Source of the DNA: CAVRQM01 sp963822705
Lineage (GTDB): Bacteria; Pseudomonadota; Alphaproteobacteria; Acetobacterales; Acetobacteraceae
Assembly (NCBI GenBank): GCA_963822705.1
Contig: CAWGIX010000013.1
Location: 210,247-274,246, forward strand
Reading direction: 5' to 3'
DNA length: 64,000 bases
Shown: one piece after another, positions 1-6,964 of the stretch
Layout of the letters: each line of letters begins with the position of its first letter
Position numbering within the stretch: the first letter of the stretch is position 1
Translations under genes and position numbers: made by a program
The notes under the pieces: model-generated
The model's input: only the letters and a program-made list of their open reading frames with translations
Database searches by the model: none
What the model was told of the DNA's origin: nothing

Positions 1-1
1 C

Positions 2-434
2 CGCAACGTCGGTCCCGTCGGTTATCCCGGCTCGGCGGAGGTGGTGAACATGCAGCCGCCCGCATCACTGCTGCTGCGCGGGATCAACGCCCTTCCGACG
101 ATGGGCGACGGGCGCCAGAGCGGCACGTCCGGCTCGCCCTCGATCCTCAACGTCTCGCCCGGAGGCGGCGGTCGGCGGCGGCCTCGCCTTGCTGAAGACG
201 GGCGACCGCATCCGTATCGACCTGAACCGGAACAAGGTGGACGTGCTGCTTGCGGACGGCGAGCTGGAGCAGCGCCGAAAGGCCTGGAAAAAACCGGAGC
301 TGGACAACAAGACGCCGTGGGAGGGGATCTACCGCTCCCAGGTGGGCCAGCTTGGACAGGGCGCGTGCCTGGAGCCGGCGACCGCCTACGTCAACATTAT
401 CGAGACGCGCGGCGAGAGCCGGAATAACCACTGA
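2..434 (+). CDS. IlvD/EDD-family dehydratase, C-terminal part (sugar-acid dehydratase type), frameshifted
   Basis: The window opens inside this gene, so only about the last 143 codons are visible. The reading frame from base 2 gives the family hallmark GPVGYPGSAEVVNMQPP, then GDGRQSGTSGSPSILN. A single extra G near 160-163 (CCCGGAGG where CCCGAGG is expected) moves the frame. The product resumes as EAAVGGGLALLKTGDRIRID. The wording resembles the aldonate branch (arabonate/xylonate/fuconate dehydratases) more than branched-chain IlvD. The family dehydrates a 2,3-dihydroxy acid to a 2-keto-3-deoxy acid using an Fe-S cluster. Its stop overlaps the next start (TGATG), so a joint pathway with the SDR is likely. 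The exact substrate cannot be told. Confidence 0.8.
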
Positions 435-1183
435 TGGCCGGACGTCTGGACGGCAAGACGGCGTTCTGTACCGCGTCCGCCGCCGGCATCGGCCGCGCCT
501 CGGCGATCGCGCTGGCCCAGCAGGGTGCCCGGGTAATCGCCACCGATCGCGATGTGGCGGGCATGGCCGGGCTGGAGACGCACGGCATCACCACCGCAAA
601 ACTCGACGTGCTCGATGCGGCGGGAATTTCTGCCGCCGCGCAAAAACACGGACCGGTGGACGTCCTGTTCAACTGCGCCGGCATCGTGCACCAGGGCACC
701 GTGCTGGACGCCACCGAGGACGAGTGGCAGCTGGAAATGGACATCAACGCGCGCGGCATGTTCCGCACCATCCGCGCGTTCCTGCCCGGCATGATTGCTC
801 ACGGCGGCGGCGCCATCGTGAACATCGCCTCGGTCGCGAGCAGCGTCAAAGGCGTGCCCAACCGCTGCGTGTATGCGGCGAGCAAGGCGGCGGTGATCGG
901 GCTGACCAAGTCCGTCGCGGCCGATTTCATCGGCAAGGGCGTTCGCTGCAACTGCATCTGCCCCGGCACCACGCAGTCGCCGAGCCTGGACGAACGCATC
1001 GCCGCGAATGCGGGCACGGCGGGCGGCGTGGAGGCGGCGCGTGCCGCGTTCGTGGCGCGCCAGCCGATGGGACGGCTCGGCACGGTGGAGGAGATGGCGG
1101 CGCTGGTGGTCTACCTGGCCAGCGACGAGGCGAGCTTCATGACCGGCCAGGCGATCGTGATCGACGGGGGATATTCGCTCTGA
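434..1183 (+). CDS. SDR-family NAD(P)-dependent dehydrogenase (DHRS6 / keto-deoxy-sugar-acid dehydrogenase type)
   Basis: 249 aa classical short-chain dehydrogenase. The Rossmann motif TASAAGIG lies at residues 13-20, with Ala replacing the usual first Gly. Asp38 follows strand 2, which suggests NAD preference. The catalytic set is Ser133, Tyr147 and Lys151 (YAASK), and the C-terminal IDGGYSL is typical. The segment from IASVASSVKG through GLTKSVAADF closely resembles DHRS6-like enzymes and bacterial 2-keto-3-deoxy-L-fuconate 4-dehydrogenases. The ATG overlaps the stop of the upstream dehydratase, supporting translational coupling. A role as the step after the dehydratase in oxidative sugar-acid breakdown is inferred; a generic hydroxybutyrate-type dehydrogenase is the alternative. 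Confidence 0.88.
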   Translation: MAGRLDGKTAFCTASAAGIGRASAIALAQQGARVIATDRDVAGMAGLETHGITTAKLDVLDAAGISAAAQKHGPVDVLFNCAGIVHQGTVLDATEDEWQLEMDINARGMFRTIRAFLPGMIAHGGGAIVNIASVASSVKGVPNRCVYAASKAAVIGLTKSVAADFIGKGVRCNCICPGTTQSPSLDERIAANAGTAGGVEAARAAFVARQPMGRLGTVEEMAALVVYLASDEASFMTGQAIVIDGGYSL

Positions 1184-1259
1184 CCGGCCTCTGCTGAGCT
1201 CTGCCCGTCGGGGCGGCTCAACCCTGGCCTCGGTAACTGATGGGCTGGCGACGCTACGA

Positions 1260-2222
1260 TCAGATGCGCCGGCCGCCGATCCAGGTGCGGTCGTCGGGAT
1301 AATCCGCTTCGCTGCGGTCGGGCCAGAACGCACGCAGCACCGCGCGCTGGAATTGCAGATAACCCATGCTCGGCGGCTGCATCCCGCGTGCGGTGAACAG
1401 CCGGTCGTGCAGCGCCGGCAGGCGGTGGAACGGCACGCCCGGAAAGGCGTGATGCGCGGTGTGATACTGCATGTTCCAGCACAGCCAGCGCATCACTCGG
1501 TTCGTGCGCGTGCTTCTCGTGTTTTCCAGAATGTTGGAATCGTGCGCCAAGCCCAGATGCTCGATCGTGTTCTGCAACTGGTGCGCCGCCTTGGTCAGCA
1601 GCATCGGCGCGAGCCAGTAGGTCACCGCGGCCCAGCTCCCCGCGGCCACCGAGATCGCCGCGATCGCGGCATAGCCCGCCAAGTGCCAGCGCGCCTCGAG
1701 CACCAGTTCCGCGCGCCGGGCCGCCGGAATGTAAGGCTCGGTGACGCGGCCCGCCGCGAACCGCAGGATGCGCTGAATGCGCGTGCTCCAGTATGTCGGC
1801 CCCAGTAGCCAGAGCATGTAGGAGCGGAAATCGTAGCGCTCGCGTGCCAGCTCCCCGTCGCGGTCCCAGTCCTGCGTGTGCCGGTGGTGGGCGATGTGCT
1901 GCAGCTGGTCAAAAGTGCGCGGAAACAGCAGCACGAAACCGAACAGCCGGCCGAAAAACTCGTTCGGCCAGCGGGTGCGAAACACCGTCCAGTGGCTCAG
2001 CTCGTGCTGACCGGCATAAAGAAAGTTTATCAGCACGCCGTGGACGACGAACACCGGCACTGCCCAGAAACTGCCCCAGGTTGCGTAGAGCAGGCACCCG
2101 GTGGCGGCGATCGCGCCCAGGTGCGAGGCGACCTGCACCGTGCCCGCGCGGTCCGAGGGCGCGCACAGGGTACGCAGCGTGGCCCCGTCGATCAGGTCCC
2201 GGCGCGCAAAAACCTCCTGCAT
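1260..2222 (-). CDS. membrane fatty acid desaturase-family protein (His-box di-iron)
   Basis: 320 aa integral membrane di-iron enzyme family. Three histidine boxes are visible: GQHELSHWT (HxxxH near residues 73-77), QHIAHHRHT (about 109-116), and HTAHHAFPGVPFHRLP in the last third. Hydrophobic segments lie around residues 35-70 and 90-102 and between boxes two and three. The ATG at 2222 is chosen because AGGAGG sits five bases upstream; an in-frame start further up has no such site. Acyl, carotenoid or alkyl substrate cannot be decided. A second, distinct member of the family closes the window at 62910-63983. Confidence 0.85.
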   Translation of the reverse strand: MQEVFARRDLIDGATLRTLCAPSDRAGTVQVASHLGAIAATGCLLYATWGSFWAVPVFVVHGVLINFLYAGQHELSHWTVFRTRWPNEFFGRLFGFVLLFPRTFDQLQHIAHHRHTQDWDRDGELARERYDFRSYMLWLLGPTYWSTRIQRILRFAAGRVTEPYIPAARRAELVLEARWHLAGYAAIAAISVAAGSWAAVTYWLAPMLLTKAAHQLQNTIEHLGLAHDSNILENTRSTRTNRVMRWLCWNMQYHTAHHAFPGVPFHRLPALHDRLFTARGMQPPSMGYLQFQRAVLRAFWPDRSEADYPDDRTWIGGRRI

Positions 2223-2235
2223 GGCAACCTCCTGG
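2220..2235 (-). promoter_or_regulatory. strong ribosome binding site of the desaturase gene
   Basis: On the reverse strand AGGAGG is followed by TTGCC and then ATG. This near-perfect Shine-Dalgarno sequence decides the start at 2222. Confidence 0.75.
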
Positions 2236-2294
2236 CCCCAGAATGGACCTTCGCCGGCCCGGCGCAAGGCGCGCGGCCTGAGCTTCGTGGAAAT

Positions 2295-3113
2295 TCAGAA
2301 CGTGACCGCCGGCCCGGTCGGTTCGGGAGTCCGCAGATTGCTGCGGCTTGCGGTGTAGGCATCGATGATTGCGTGCAGGCGCTCGCGGCCAAAAGGGCGC
2401 TTGTGGCCGCCGTGGACCACGCGTACCGGCAACTCGCGCAACCGTGCCATGGTGCGCAAGTAAGTCGGAATATGCGCGCCCTCCAGCGTATCGACCAGAA
2501 TGCCGTCATAGACCGCGTCGCCGGCAATCAGCGTGCCCGTCGCTGCCTCCCACAAGGCGATGCTGCCGGGAGAGTGGCCGGGCAGATGCAGCACCTCGAA
2601 GCGCCGCGTGCCTAGGTCGATCACGTCGCCCTCATCCACTGTCCGGGTCGCCCGTGCGCCCTCGAACCGATGCCCCGCCACGTCGTAGCCCGAATACGGC
2701 ACCGCATCGACCATCAGTCCCTCGGTGGAAAATCCGGCGGCGCGAAATTCCGCCAGCATCGAGTCCGGCAGGCTTGCATAGCTCAGCCCCACCGGCCCGC
2801 CCGGACGTTCGAGCCGCGCCCGTTCCATTGGATGGACGATGATCTCGCAATCCGCGAACTCGGGGTGGCCGCCGATATGGTCGATATGGCTGTGCGTGGT
2901 GAACAGTTTTGTCGGCCGGTCCGTCAGCCCCGAGACGGCGGCGCGCAGGCGGCCGACGCCCATGCCGGTGTCCACCAGCAGATCGTATTTCTGGCCGCGC
3001 ACGAGAAAAATGTTCGCGCGCCACAGCCGGGCCAGGTGCGGTTCGCTCAGCATGATGATGCCGTCGTCGACCGTCTCGACGCTGAACCAGGGGTCTGCGA
3101 CCGGCAGCACCAT
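2295..3113 (-). CDS. MBL-fold metallo-hydrolase
   Basis: 272 aa metallo-beta-lactamase-fold hydrolase. The metal site reads TTHSHIDHIGG (His74, His76, Asp78, His79); the usual TH-x-H-x-DH-x-G is intact. It continues with HLPGHSPGSIALW and GDAVYDG, and ends with a late VHGGH histidine. The sequence is glyoxalase-II-like in style but the substrate is not evident. Its ATG overlaps the TGA of the AroKB gene by one base (ATGA at 3111-3115), so the two are probably cotranscribed and coupled. No signal peptide is seen, so it is likely cytoplasmic. Confidence 0.87.
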   Translation of the reverse strand: MVLPVADPWFSVETVDDGIIMLSEPHLARLWRANIFLVRGQKYDLLVDTGMGVGRLRAAVSGLTDRPTKLFTTHSHIDHIGGHPEFADCEIIVHPMERARLERPGGPVGLSYASLPDSMLAEFRAAGFSTEGLMVDAVPYSGYDVAGHRFEGARATRTVDEGDVIDLGTRRFEVLHLPGHSPGSIALWEAATGTLIAGDAVYDGILVDTLEGAHIPTYLRTMARLRELPVRVVHGGHKRPFGRERLHAIIDAYTASRSNLRTPEPTGPAVTF

Positions 3114-4870
3114 CAGTCCGTGCAGCCCTCGTCGCGCAGCAGAGACAACACTGCTTCCTGCGGCACGTCAGCGCTGGCAAAAGCCTCGCCGATGCCGCGG
3201 GCCAGCACAAAAGTCAGGTTCCCGTCGCGCATCTTCTTGTCGCGGCGCATCAGCTCCAGCAGCCGCGATGCCGACAATTTTCTGTCCAATTCGGTAATTG
3301 TCGTGGGCAGGCCGACCGACGCCAGGTGCGCCACCGCCCGCTCGGCATCGGCTAGCGCACAATGGCCGAGGCGCACCGAGAGGCGCATCGCGAGCCCGAT
3401 CCCGATTGCCACCGCCTCGCCGTGCAAAATGGCGCCGTAGCCCAGCTCCGCTTCCAGCGCGTGCCCAAATGTGTGGCCCAGATTTAGCAAAGCCCGGCCG
3501 CCGGCGGCGCGCTCCTCCCGCTCGTCGTCGCCCACGACCGCCGCCTTGAAAGCACAGGCCCGCACGATCGCCTCGGCCTGCGCGGCGCGGTCGCCCCGTA
3601 CCACGGCGTGCCCGTTCGCTTCGCACCAAGCGAAAAACTCGGCATCGCCAATCAGGCCGGCTTTGGCGATCTCGGCGTAGCCGGCGCGCAGCTCGCGGGC
3701 GGGCAGGGTGCCCAGGGTCGCCGTATCCGCCAGCACCATGCGCGGCTGGTGAAAGGCGCCAACCAAATTCTTGCCGTGCGCTGTGTTGATGCCGGTCTTG
3801 CCGCCGACCGAACTGTCGACCTGCGCCAGCAGCGTGGTCGGCGCCTGCACGAACGGCAGGCCGCGCAGCGTGGCCGCCGCGGCAAAGCCGGCCAGGTCGC
3901 CGATCACGCCGCCGCCCAGCGCGATCACCGTGGTCCGCCGCTCGACGCCGCTCTCCAGCAGATCCCCCACCAGGCGCTCGAAAGTGGCGAAATTCTTTGA
4001 AGCCTCGCCGGGCCGCACGGTGATGGATCGCGCGTCAACACCGGTCTCGGCCAAGCCGGCCAGCAGAGCCGGCAGATGCAGCGGGGCAACGGTCGCGTCG
4101 GCCACGATCACCGCGCGCCGCTGCGGCAGCACCGGCGCCAGCAGCGCCCCGGCCCGCGACAGCAGACCGCTCCCCACCACCACGTCGTAGCTGCCGCTCG
4201 GCACGCGCACCGGTACCCGGCGTGGCGGACGGAACGCCAGCAGCGCGTCCTGTACCCGGGTGGTCGTGAGCTCCGGGTTGTCGTCGCCGCAATCCACCAC
4301 GATGTCGGCCTCCGCGTAGATCGGACCGCGCTCGGCCAGGAGCCGGCGCAACACCGCCTCGGGGTCGGCGCCGTTCAGCAACGGGCGGTGCGTCCGCCCG
4401 ACCACGCGGCGCAGCAGCACGGGGAGCGCGCAGCGCAGCCACAGGCTGGTAGCCTCCGTCCGGATCAGCCGGCGCGTCTCGGTGTCCATGAACGCACCGC
4501 CGCCGGTGGCCAGCACCACCGGCGAGCCGGCCAGCAGCCGGCGGATCACGCGGCGCTCGCCGTCGCGGAACGCGGGCTCGCCGTAGCGGCCGAAAATCTC
4601 CGCAATAGTGCGGCCGGCCGCCAGCTCGATCTCCGCATCGGCGTCGCGAAACGGCATGCCCATGCGCGCCGCCAGCCGCCGCCCGATCGCGGTCTTGCCT
4701 GATCCCATCAGGCCCACCAGCACGATGCTGCGCCGGCCAGCCTCCGCCAGCGGCACGGAACGAGGCAAGACTGTGCCGGATTGTGGTGAGACCGGCGGTT
4801 CGCCCGTCGCAAGCAGGGCGGAGTTGCGCATCATGGAATGCAAGGCTAGCACAGCACGGCTCGCCGCCAA
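3113..4870 (-). CDS. aroKB: bifunctional shikimate kinase / 3-dehydroquinate synthase (AroK-AroB fusion)
   Basis: 585 aa natural fusion covering two steps of the shikimate pathway. The N-terminal kinase has P-loop GLMGSGKT (53-60), the FRDADAEIE stretch, ATGGGAF and an RTHRPLL lid. The dehydroquinate synthase domain begins near residue 225. It shows GGGVIGDLAGF, TTLLAQVDSSVGGKTGIN, HGKNLVGAFHQP and the metal-ligand region NLGHTFGHALE. Both halves are complete. Start choice is uncertain: ATGs at 4834 and 4831 would trim a poorly conserved 12-13 residue leader. The gene is divergent from the small membrane protein/xerD pair. Confidence 0.95.
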   Translation of the reverse strand: MAASRAVLALHSMMRNSALLATGEPPVSPQSGTVLPRSVPLAEAGRRSIVLVGLMGSGKTAIGRRLAARMGMPFRDADAEIELAAGRTIAEIFGRYGEPAFRDGERRVIRRLLAGSPVVLATGGGAFMDTETRRLIRTEATSLWLRCALPVLLRRVVGRTHRPLLNGADPEAVLRRLLAERGPIYAEADIVVDCGDDNPELTTTRVQDALLAFRPPRRVPVRVPSGSYDVVVGSGLLSRAGALLAPVLPQRRAVIVADATVAPLHLPALLAGLAETGVDARSITVRPGEASKNFATFERLVGDLLESGVERRTTVIALGGGVIGDLAGFAAAATLRGLPFVQAPTTLLAQVDSSVGGKTGINTAHGKNLVGAFHQPRMVLADTATLGTLPARELRAGYAEIAKAGLIGDAEFFAWCEANGHAVVRGDRAAQAEAIVRACAFKAAVVGDDEREERAAGGRALLNLGHTFGHALEAELGYGAILHGEAVAIGIGLAMRLSVRLGHCALADAERAVAHLASVGLPTTITELDRKLSASRLLELMRRDKKMRDGNLTFVLARGIGEAFASADVPQEAVLSLLRDEGCTD

Positions 4871-4897
4871 GCCGGCGCCTCCGCCCCACGGAACGCC

Positions 4898-5044
4898 ATG
4901 CGCCGATTCTTCCTGCTGGTCCTGCTATTGGGCTTCGTGATCGTTGCCGTCGGCATGGTCATGCTGGGCGCCTTCCCGCCGGCGCCGCACATCAAGCCGG
5001 TCGAAAAAGTGCTGCCGAACGACCGTTTCTCGCATGGAACGTAG
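4898..5044 (+). CDS. 48-aa single-pass membrane protein upstream of xerD
   Basis: Short reading frame not usually called automatically. It opens MRRFFLLVLLLGFVIVAVGM, continues VMLGAFPPAP and ends in a hydrophilic tail containing VEKVLPNDRF. The hydrophobic stretch (residues 4-25) is one membrane segment or an uncleaved signal anchor, with a short proline-broken hinge. Its TAG at 5042-5044 lies inside the start of xerD (ATG at 5034), an 11-base overlap that supports a real, coupled gene. It sits in the gap between divergent aroKB and xerD. Function unknown. Confidence 0.6.
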   Translation: MRRFFLLVLLLGFVIVAVGMVMLGAFPPAPHIKPVEKVLPNDRFSHGT

Positions 5045-5960
5045 GCGCCGGCCGACCCGTCATCCCGTCGACGCTCATCTGGACGCATTTTTGGAGATGC
5101 TGGCCGCCGAACGCGGGGCGGCGCGCAACACTTTGGCGGCCTACGAGGGCGATCTTTCCGGACTGGCGCGCGATTTGTCGGGGCCGCTGGCGCAGGCGGA
5201 GACGGCTGCCCTGCGCCGGCATCTGGTGGCCGCTTCGGCGCTGGGCGTATCGGCCCGCACTCTGGCCCGGCGGCTCTCGGCCATGCGCCACTTCTACCGT
5301 TTTCTGGTGCGCGAAGGCGTGCGCGAGGACGATCCGACCGAGAGGCTGGATTCGCCTCGCCTCCGCCCGGGCCTGCCCCGTCTGCTAAGCGAGGCGGAGG
5401 TGGATGCGTTGCTCGCGGCTTCCGGCAGCCTTCCCGAGCCGCAGGGCCTGGTCGCGCGCGCCGGGTTGGAAATGCTCTATGCGAGCGGCCTGCGCGTATC
5501 CGAATTGCTGGCGCTGACCGGCACGGCGCTGGCCGCGACCGACTACGTGCTGCTGGTCCGCGGCAAGGGCGGTCTCGAGCGTTTGGTGCCGATATCGCGC
5601 GCGGCCCGTACCGCTTTGGCGCAACTTCATCCGGGCCCGGAACATCCGCGCTGGTTGTTTCCGGGCAAGAAACCAGGGCGTCCGATGACGCGCCAGGGCT
5701 TTTTTCTGCTCCTGCGCCGAGTGGCACTCCTGGCCGGGCTCGACCCGGCCAGAATCAGTCCGCACGTGCTGCGCCACGCTTTTGCCAGCCACATGCTCGC
5801 CCGCGGCGCCGACCTGCGCAGTTTGCAGGTGCTGCTGGGCCATGCCGACATCGCCACCACGCAGATCTATACGCACGTGCTGGCCGAGAGCCTGCAACGG
5901 CTGGTCGAGGCGCATCACCCGCTGGCGAGGGAGGCTGGCCCGAAAGGGCATGGGGGCTGA
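5034..5960 (+). CDS. xerD: site-specific tyrosine recombinase XerD
   Basis: 308 aa tyrosine recombinase that with a partner resolves chromosome dimers at dif. The N-terminal SAM-like core-binding domain covers about residues 10-90. The catalytic domain shows Arg in YASGLRVSELLAL, Lys in GKGGLERLVPI, HVLRHAFASHML (HxxR), His in LLGHADIATTQ and the nucleophile Tyr in IYTHV. The ATG at 5034 is preferred over an in-frame ATG at 4944 because the extra leader is out-of-frame coding sequence of the small membrane protein. XerC versus XerD cannot be fully settled by motif alone; position next to accA/aroK favours XerD. Confidence 0.92.
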   Translation: MERRRRPTRHPVDAHLDAFLEMLAAERGAARNTLAAYEGDLSGLARDLSGPLAQAETAALRRHLVAASALGVSARTLARRLSAMRHFYRFLVREGVREDDPTERLDSPRLRPGLPRLLSEAEVDALLAASGSLPEPQGLVARAGLEMLYASGLRVSELLALTGTALAATDYVLLVRGKGGLERLVPISRAARTALAQLHPGPEHPRWLFPGKKPGRPMTRQGFFLLLRRVALLAGLDPARISPHVLRHAFASHMLARGADLRSLQVLLGHADIATTQIYTHVLAESLQRLVEAHHPLAREAGPKGHGG

Positions 5961-5993
5961 CCCTGCCCGATGCAGGTGCTAAGCGGCGCGCCC

Positions 5994-6950
5994 ATGCGCC
6001 ACTACTTGGATTTCGAAAAGCCGATCGCCGAGCTGGAAAGCAAGATCGAAGAACTCCGCCATGTCTCCGACTCGGATGGTCTCAATATTGCCGAAGAAGT
6101 TTCGCGCCTGGTCGAGAAATCCGACAAGCAACTGCGCGCCATCTACGCCAAGCTCACGCCCTGGCAGAAAACCCAGGTCGCCCGGCATCCGGACCGGCCG
6201 AAAGCCGGCGACTTTCTGGCCGGCCTGATTACCGACTTTACCCCGCTCGCCGGCGATCGGGCGTTTGGTGACGACGCGGCCGTGGTGGGCGGGCTCGGGC
6301 GGTTTCGCGGCCGCTCGGTGGTGGCGCTCGGCACCGAGAAGGGCCGCGACACCGAGAGCCGGGTGGCGCACAATTTCGGCATGGCCCGCCCCGAGGGCTA
6401 CCGCAAGGCGCGGCGGCTGATCGAATTGGCCGGCCACTTTTCCCTGCCGGTGCTGAGTTTTGTGGATACTGCCGGCGCTTTTCCGGGCATCGAGGCCGAA
6501 GCCCGCGGCCAGGCGGAGGCGATCGCCCGTTCCATCGAAGCCTGCCTCGACGCGCCGGTGCCGGTGGTGGCGACCGTGATCGGCGAGGGCGGATCGGGCG
6601 GCGCCATCGCCCTGGCTGCCGGCGATGCCGTGCTGATGATGGAGCACGCCATCTACTCGGTCATTTCGCCCGAGGGTTGCGCGGCCATCCTGTGGAAAGA
6701 CGCCACCCAGGCTCCCGCCGCAGCCGAGGCGCTGCGACTGACGGCCGAGGATCTGAAGCGTCTCGGCCTGATCGACGCCATCATCCCTGAGCCGCTGGGC
6801 GGCGCCCACCGCGATGCCGCCGCGGCAGTGGCCGGGGTTGGCGATGCACTGAGCACGGCGCTCGGCGCACTGCTGCCGCTCGACGGCGCCGAACTGCGCG
6901 CGCGGCGGGCGGAAAAGTTTCTCGCGATGGGCCGCGAAGCCCTCGGCTGA
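5994..6950 (+). CDS. accA: acetyl-CoA carboxylase carboxyltransferase subunit alpha
   Basis: 318 aa carboxyltransferase alpha subunit, which transfers the carboxyl group from biotin to acetyl-CoA in the first step of fatty acid synthesis. The start at MRHYLDFEKPIAELE is canonical; the ATG 24 bases upstream adds eight atypical residues. Recognisable segments are ARHPDRPKAGDF, FGDDAAVVGG, GTEKGRDTESR, HNFGMARPEGYRKA, FVDTAGAFPGIEAEARGQ, GEGGSGGAIALA and SVISPEGCAAILWKD. It follows xerD after a short gap. The beta subunit accD is not in this window, as is usual. Confidence 0.97.
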   Translation: MRHYLDFEKPIAELESKIEELRHVSDSDGLNIAEEVSRLVEKSDKQLRAIYAKLTPWQKTQVARHPDRPKAGDFLAGLITDFTPLAGDRAFGDDAAVVGGLGRFRGRSVVALGTEKGRDTESRVAHNFGMARPEGYRKARRLIELAGHFSLPVLSFVDTAGAFPGIEAEARGQAEAIARSIEACLDAPVPVVATVIGEGGSGGAIALAAGDAVLMMEHAIYSVISPEGCAAILWKDATQAPAAAEALRLTAEDLKRLGLIDAIIPEPLGGAHRDAAAAVAGVGDALSTALGALLPLDGAELRARRAEKFLAMGREALG

Positions 6951-6964
6951 GGCAAGGCGACAGA

